Assembly (NCBI GenBank): GCA_964549495.1
Contig: CAZJWJ010000135.1
Location: 1 to 10,497 of the forward strand
Length of the DNA stretch: 10,497 nucleotides
Source: JACKBJ01 sp964549495
GTDB taxonomy: Bacteria; Chloroflexota; Anaerolineae; Epilineales; Epilineaceae
Reading direction: 5' to 3'
The position numbers and the translations under genes were made by a program. Position 1 is the stretch's first letter; every line of letters begins with the position of its first letter. Shown one piece after another: positions 7,087 through 10,497 of the stretch. Below the pieces are notes generated by a model, which worked only from the letters and a program-made list of their open reading frames with translations, searched no databases and had not been told where the DNA came from.

Positions 7087-8093
7087 GTGTAGCGGATGCG
7101 CGGGTCGAGCCAGGCGTAGCTGATGTCGACCAGGAGGTTGATCAAGACGAAGACCGTGGCGAAGATCAAGACGCCGCCCTGCACCACCGGGATGTCGTTG
7201 GAGGAGATGGCGTTGACCATCCAGCGGCCCATGCCCGGCCAGGCAAAGATGGTCTCGGTCAAGACCGCCCCGGAGAGCAGGAAGCCGGTCTGCAGGCCGA
7301 TCACCGTGACCACCGGCAGCATGGCATTCGACAGGGCGTGCTTGAGGATGATGGCGCGTTCGCGAAGACCCTTGGCCTTGGCGGTGCGGATGTAGTCCTG
7401 ACCTAAGACGTCCAGCATGGCCGAACGCGTGATGCGGGCGATGATGGCCGAGGGGATGGTCGACAGCGCGAAGGCCGGCAGCGCCAGATGGTGCAAGGCG
7501 CTCTCGAGCGCGACCGTGTTGCCGGAGATGAGGCTGTCGAGCAGGTAGAAGCCCGTCACCCGATCGAGCTGCACGCCCGAGCCCAGGCGCCCGTTGGTCG
7601 GAAACCAGCCCAGCTTGAAGGCCAGGGCGTAGACCAGCATCAGGCCCAGCCAGAAGACCGGCATCGAGACGCCCACCAGGGCGACGACCATCGAGCCCAG
7701 ATCGACCAGGCTGTTATGTCGAGCGGCGGCCAGGACGCCCAGCGGGATGCCGACCACGATGGCGATGATCATGGCCGCCAGGGCCAACTCGACCGTGGCC
7801 GGGAAGACGCTGCGCAGCTCGCCGGCCACCTCGCGCTTGGTCAGGATGGAGCGGCCCAAGTCGCCGGTCACCGTGCGCTGCAGGTAGCGCTGATACTGGA
7901 TGACCGGATGGTCGTTCAGCCCGTAACGCTCGCGGATCTCCTCGCAGCGCGCCTGGGTGTAGCGCTCGCCGAGCAGGGCCGCGCAGGGCCCGCCGCGCTC
8001 GCCGGTGACCTTGAGGAAGGAGAAGGTCACCAGGGTGATCCCGAAGAGCACGGGCAGCGTGAGGAGCAGCCGGCGGAAGATGTAGGTGGCCAT
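7083..8093 (-). CDS. Peptide/nickel-type ABC transporter permease, DppB-like (336 aa)
   Basis: Inner-membrane permease that pairs with the DppC-like protein. It begins MATYIFRRLLLTLPVLFGITLVTFSFL, the standard DppB/OppB first helix. An external segment follows with ERYGLNDHPVIQYQRYL and GDLGRSI (78-83). Several membrane helices follow, then the EAA loop YIRTAKAKGLRERAIILKHALSNAMLP (234-260), ending in LLVDISYAWLDPRIRY. Cys37 and Cys50 in the first external segment could form a disulfide (inference). The ATG at 8093 is chosen because it puts the first helix at the N-terminus as in the family; the frame is open to 8201 but that extension runs through a terminator hairpin. No Shine-Dalgarno is evident before 8093. 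It lies 137 bp after the lipoprotein gene stop. Confidence 0.95.
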   Translation of the reverse strand: MATYIFRRLLLTLPVLFGITLVTFSFLKVTGERGGPCAALLGERYTQARCEEIRERYGLNDHPVIQYQRYLQRTVTGDLGRSILTKREVAGELRSVFPATVELALAAMIIAIVVGIPLGVLAAARHNSLVDLGSMVVALVGVSMPVFWLGLMLVYALAFKLGWFPTNGRLGSGVQLDRVTGFYLLDSLISGNTVALESALHHLALPAFALSTIPSAIIARITRSAMLDVLGQDYIRTAKAKGLRERAIILKHALSNAMLPVVTVIGLQTGFLLSGAVLTETIFAWPGMGRWMVNAISSNDIPVVQGGVLIFATVFVLINLLVDISYAWLDPRIRYT

Positions 8094-8148
8094 GCGGCGC
8101 GCGCTCGCGGGGCTGGTCTCGGAGCGGCGAAGGCTCGGCTCGCCGCGC

Positions 8149-8162
8149 TCGCCTCGAGGCGA
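8149..8162. repeat. 14-bp perfect palindrome upstream of permease B
   Basis: TCGCCTCGAGGCGA is a perfect inverted repeat with no spacer, just beyond the T-rich tail of the 8171-8204 hairpin and about 55 bp before the permease ATG. It may be a small regulatory site or part of the leader structure. At this GC content a chance palindrome is possible. Confidence 0.3.
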
Positions 8163-8170
8163 AAGAGAAA

Positions 8171-8204
8171 CCGGTGGGGCGACCCTCGGGGGCCGCCCCA
8201 CCGG
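8171..8204 (-). terminator. Intra-operon terminator or attenuator after the substrate-binding protein gene
   Basis: CCGGTGGGGCG (8171-8181) and CGCCCCACCGG (8194-8204) form a perfect 11-bp stem around a 12-nt GC-rich loop, 26 bp past the lipoprotein stop. On the - strand the stem is followed directly by TTTCTCTTTCG, giving the form of a rho-independent terminator. Partial termination here would let the binding protein be made in excess over the two permeases, a common arrangement in ABC import operons. Confidence 0.75.
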
Positions 8205-8230
8205 CGGCTAGGCTTGGACGGGGCCGGAGG

Positions 8231-9946
8231 CTACTTGGAGACCCCGGTCAGGATGGTCTGCAGCGGGCTGGGCGTGTAGCCGCTCACATCCGCGCCGAAG
8301 AGCAAGGGCGGCGAGCGGTGCACCAGCGGCAGGGCCGGCAGCGTGTCGTGCACGATCTGGTTGGCCTCGACGTAGCGCGCCTCGCGCTCGGCCTGATCCG
8401 ACAGCGTGGCCGCCTCGCGCAAGAGGGTGTTCAGCTCCTCGTTGGGCGGCGCCGGATTGCCCTCGGCATCGCTGTTGAAGGAGGCGTCCCCGCCGCAGAA
8501 GAACTGGCAGAGGAAGTTGTCCGGATCGCCGTTGTCGCCGCCCCAGCCGAGCAGGAAGATGTGCGCCTGGCCCTCGCGAACGGCCGGCAGCCACACGCTG
8601 CCCCAGTCGGGCGACTCGATCTGGGCGTTGATGCCCAATTGCGAGAGCGAGGCCTGGACCAGCTCGCCCAATTCCTTGGGCTTGGGGTAGTAGAAGCGCT
8701 GCACCGGCGGCACGTAGAAGACCACCTCTTCGGGCAGGGTCTCGGCCTCGGTGCAGGCCGTCATGTACTCCTGGGCCATCTCGAGGTCGTAGGGATAGGG
8801 CTCGATGGCGTCGTTGTAGCCCCAGAGGCCCGGCGGCATCATGTTCTTGGCCACCTCGGCATCCCCGGCGTAGAGCGAATCGACGATGCCCTGGCGGTCG
8901 ATGGCATGCGCCACGGCCAGGCGGCAGTCGAGGTTGCCCCAGGGCGCCTGGGCCTGGTTGAAGCCCAGGTAGCCGACGTTGTTGGCCGGCTCGAAGACGA
9001 TCTGTACGTTCTCGTCGGTCTCGGCCGACTCGATGTCCTCCGGGTTGACCTGGTTCATGCCGTCGATCTCGCCGGCGGCCAGCGCCAAGTAGCGCGCCGT
9101 GCCGTCGGGGATGACGCGGAGCTCCAGCTCCGGCGAGGCCGGGGCCTCACCCCAGTAGTCGGGGTTGGCCTCCAGCAGGATGTGCTGATCGACCTCCCAC
9201 TCGCTGAGCATGTAGGGGCCGGTGCCCACCGCGATGTTCTGGCCGTCCGGCGTGCCGTAGCTGTTGCCATCGGCCTCGATGGCGGCCGGGCTGGAGAATC
9301 CGAAGTTGCCCATGGCCAGGTTCTGAAGGAGCGGCGCGTTGGGCCGGCTGAGGTTGAGCTGCACCGTCAGCGGGTCGATGGCCTCGGCCGAGACGAAGAA
9401 GGTATCCGGCTCGCCGTCCTCGTCCTCGTCGGCATCCTTGTAGCCCTGGAACATGTAGGCCCAGTAGGCAAAGTCGAAGTCCTCGAAGTGGTACTCGTTG
9501 GCCGGATCGAACCAGCGGTTGAAGTTCCAGACCACCGCGTCGGCGTTGAACTCGGTGCCATCGTGGAAGGTCACGCCCTCGCGCAGGTTGAAGGTCCAAG
9601 TGAGGCCGTCCTCGCTGGTCTCCCAGCTGGTGGCCAGGGCCGGCTCCACCTCGGTCGAGCCGGAGACGTAGCGGGTCAGCCCCTCGTAGATGTGCCAGGT
9701 GACCAGGAGCGACTCGCCGTCGGTGATGTCGGCCGGGTCGAGCTTGGCCGCGTCGGCCGGGTGGGCGAAGATCAGCCGGTCGGCGTTCGGATCCTCGGTC
9801 GGCTCGGGCTCGTCGACCGACTGCGCGGCGGCATTGGTCGGCAAGGGAGCGGGCTCGGTGGGCTCGCCACCGCAGGCCACCGTCGTGGCGGCCAACAAGG
9901 CGCCGACGACGAGGGCGCGCAGCGGCAGCGCGGGGATCGACTTCAT
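8231..9946 (-). CDS. Extracellular solute-binding lipoprotein of a peptide-type ABC importer (SBP family 5, 571 aa)
   Basis: Captures the transport substrate outside the membrane and delivers it to the permeases encoded next. The signal peptide MKSIPALPLRALVVGALLAA leads to a lipobox-like TVAC with Cys25 as the lipidated residue, though Thr at -3 is not ideal. A Pro/Glu/Thr-rich linker spans about 26-55. The family 5 domain follows: ALATSWETSEDGLTWTFNLR (103-122), GVTFHDGTEFNADAVVW (124-140), GTGPYMLSEW (241-250), NVGYLGFNQ, and GWGGDNGDPDNFL (467-479), typical of DppA/OppA relatives. Two points stand out: an acidic run DADEDEDGEPD at 171-181, and four further cysteines (341, 398, 480, 484) that could form disulfides. 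The ATG at 9946 has GGAGGAG 6 nt upstream and starts the signal peptide. The ligand (peptide, nickel, opine or sugar) cannot be told. Confidence 0.95.
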   Translation of the reverse strand: MKSIPALPLRALVVGALLAATTVACGGEPTEPAPLPTNAAAQSVDEPEPTEDPNADRLIFAHPADAAKLDPADITDGESLLVTWHIYEGLTRYVSGSTEVEPALATSWETSEDGLTWTFNLREGVTFHDGTEFNADAVVWNFNRWFDPANEYHFEDFDFAYWAYMFQGYKDADEDEDGEPDTFFVSAEAIDPLTVQLNLSRPNAPLLQNLAMGNFGFSSPAAIEADGNSYGTPDGQNIAVGTGPYMLSEWEVDQHILLEANPDYWGEAPASPELELRVIPDGTARYLALAAGEIDGMNQVNPEDIESAETDENVQIVFEPANNVGYLGFNQAQAPWGNLDCRLAVAHAIDRQGIVDSLYAGDAEVAKNMMPPGLWGYNDAIEPYPYDLEMAQEYMTACTEAETLPEEVVFYVPPVQRFYYPKPKELGELVQASLSQLGINAQIESPDWGSVWLPAVREGQAHIFLLGWGGDNGDPDNFLCQFFCGGDASFNSDAEGNPAPPNEELNTLLREAATLSDQAEREARYVEANQIVHDTLPALPLVHRSPPLLFGADVSGYTPSPLQTILTGVSK

Positions 9947-9972
9947 GGGGCTCTCCTCCGAATCGTTTGCGT

Positions 9973-10026
9973 GGCCGGCAAGCCCTGCCGGCCCGCACGG
10001 GAAGGGCTCGGCGCGAAGCCGCGCCG
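9973..10026 (-). promoter_or_regulatory. Two consecutive hairpins in the 5' leader of the binding-protein gene
   Basis: Hairpin A pairs 9973-9980 (GGCCGGCA) with 9986-9993 (TGCCGGCC): 8 bp, 5-nt loop. Hairpin B pairs 10009-10015 (CGGCGCG) with 10020-10026 (CGCGCCG): 7 bp, 4-nt loop. Both lie between the predicted start of transcription and the ribosome site at 9953-9959, leaving the latter free. Neither has a T-tail on the - strand. They may stabilise the abundant transcript; I recognise no known riboswitch. Confidence 0.4.
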
Positions 10027-10039
10027 GGCGGACAGCGCT

Positions 10040-10069
10040 ACGATAGCCGAGCGCCGGCGGATCGGTCAA
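10040..10069 (-). promoter_or_regulatory. Candidate sigma-70-type promoter for the importer operon
   Basis: On the - strand TTGACC (10064-10069; 5 of 6 to consensus) and TATCGT (10040-10045; 4 of 6) are separated by 18 bp. Transcription would begin near 10033, giving a leader of about 87 nt before the ATG at 9946. It is the best pair in the 214-bp gap between the ctaG-like stop and this gene. Confidence 0.5.
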
Positions 10070-10160
10070 CTGGAGTCCCGCTCCCGGCGTTGTTGGCCCG
10101 CGGCCCTTCCGTAGAGCGTCGCGACGATCTGAGCGCGAGCGAGCGGCGACCGGGTCGCGG

Positions 10161-10497
10161 TCAGGCCGGGCGTCTAGCGGCGAGCGACGGCGATGCCGTG
10201 GCCCGCCGCGACTCCAGCTCGAGCATGCGCGCGATCAGGAGCACGGCCGCCAGGCCGTACATCATGCCGCCGGGGATCCACATGATGGCCCCGCCGATCA
10301 TCTGATCGTCCATCACGCCCAGGCCCTGCACGCGCGGCTGAGCCGCGTACCAGGCGTAGATCGGCCGGTCGGCGAAGCTGATGGCCACCGCCAGGATCTC
10401 GTTCTGCACGAAGGCGATCAATAGCAGAACCAAGCGCTGCCCGAATTCGAGCGCCGGACCGAATTGAGGTGCGGCGGCGATCACCCGCCACCAGAAG
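10161..10497 (-). CDS. CtaG-like cytochrome c oxidase assembly membrane protein, C-terminal 111 residues (5' end outside window)
   Basis: The frame is open to the right edge of the window (beginning FWWRVIAAAPQFGPALE) and continues beyond it. Two hydrophobic segments are visible, about residues 22-42 and 66-90 of the visible part. The second, DDQMIGGAIMWIPGGMMYGLAAVLLIARML, matches my memory of the C-terminal signature of the caa3-type CtaG family (DQQ-x-GGLIMWIPGG-like), proteins needed to make active haem-copper oxidase, probably through copper delivery. The methionine-rich segment is consistent with that. A short polar tail follows. A small 5-bp hairpin (10146-10158) lies just past the stop but lacks a T-tail. 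With only the end visible, another multi-pass family with the same motif cannot be fully excluded. It points toward the importer operon but is probably transcribed separately. Confidence 0.75.
   Translation of the reverse strand, partial: FWWRVIAAAPQFGPALEFGQRLVLLLIAFVQNEILAVAISFADRPIYAWYAAQPRVQGLGVMDDQMIGGAIMWIPGGMMYGLAAVLLIARMLELESRRATASPSLAARRPA

Noticed and set aside
8094..8201. Extended N-terminus of permease B starting at 8201
   Set aside because: The extension would translate a terminator hairpin and a palindrome, has no hydrophobic or family-like sequence, and would displace the first membrane helix from its usual place at the N-terminus.
8174..10114. A 646-codon open frame on the + strand opposite the substrate-binding protein and its leader
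   Set aside because: Its translation is rich in Gly/Ala/Val/Arg/His/Asp with no family-like motif, and it lies antisense to a clear lipoprotein gene. It is a GC-driven shadow.

Overview
The window is a high-GC bacterial chromosome segment, fully coding-dense, with one gene on the + strand and the rest on the - strand. The organism is unnamed in the sequence. The Pro/Thr-rich linkers (a C-terminal PTPTPTATPVPPEPTATP-type tail ending near IYLP on a secreted enzyme, and a Pro/Glu/Thr linker after a lipoprotein cysteine) resemble extracellular proteins of Chloroflexota, so that phylum is my best guess, held with moderate confidence. Tat export, a molybdenum hydroxylase, a CtaG-type oxidase assembly protein and a catalase-peroxidase suggest aerobic or facultative respiratory life.

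Layout, left to right. (1) 2-1684 (+): the C-terminal three quarters of KatG, cut by the window start. (2) 1724-1764: a long near-perfect hairpin between the convergent katG and SDR genes, probably terminating both. (3) 1793-5936 (-): a compact four-gene unit read right to left. It comprises a [2Fe-2S] subunit (IorA type), a Tat-exported molybdopterin subunit (IorB type), a MOSC-domain protein and a classical short-chain dehydrogenase. The first two junctions overlap by 11 nt each, and a perfect 18-bp palindrome lies just upstream of the first gene. (4) 6154-9946 (-): an oligopeptide-type ABC importer, read as substrate-binding lipoprotein, then permease B, then permease C. A terminator-like hairpin follows the lipoprotein gene, and the two permease genes overlap by ATGA. 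No ATPase gene follows. (5) 10161-10497 (-): the C-terminal end of a CtaG-like membrane protein, cut by the window end.

How the genes may work together. The IorAB-type pair should form a periplasmic two-subunit molybdenum hydroxylase passing electrons through two [2Fe-2S] clusters to an acceptor not encoded here. The MOSC protein may handle its molybdenum cofactor. The SDR could act on a downstream or unrelated alcohol or ketone. The importer has its own promoter candidate and a separate expression pattern set by the internal hairpin; any link between it and the oxidoreductase unit is only adjacency. There is no CRISPR array, tRNA, rRNA, insertion sequence or phage gene visible. I see no clearly new biological system: most genes are recognisable families, and the points of interest are architectural and regulatory.
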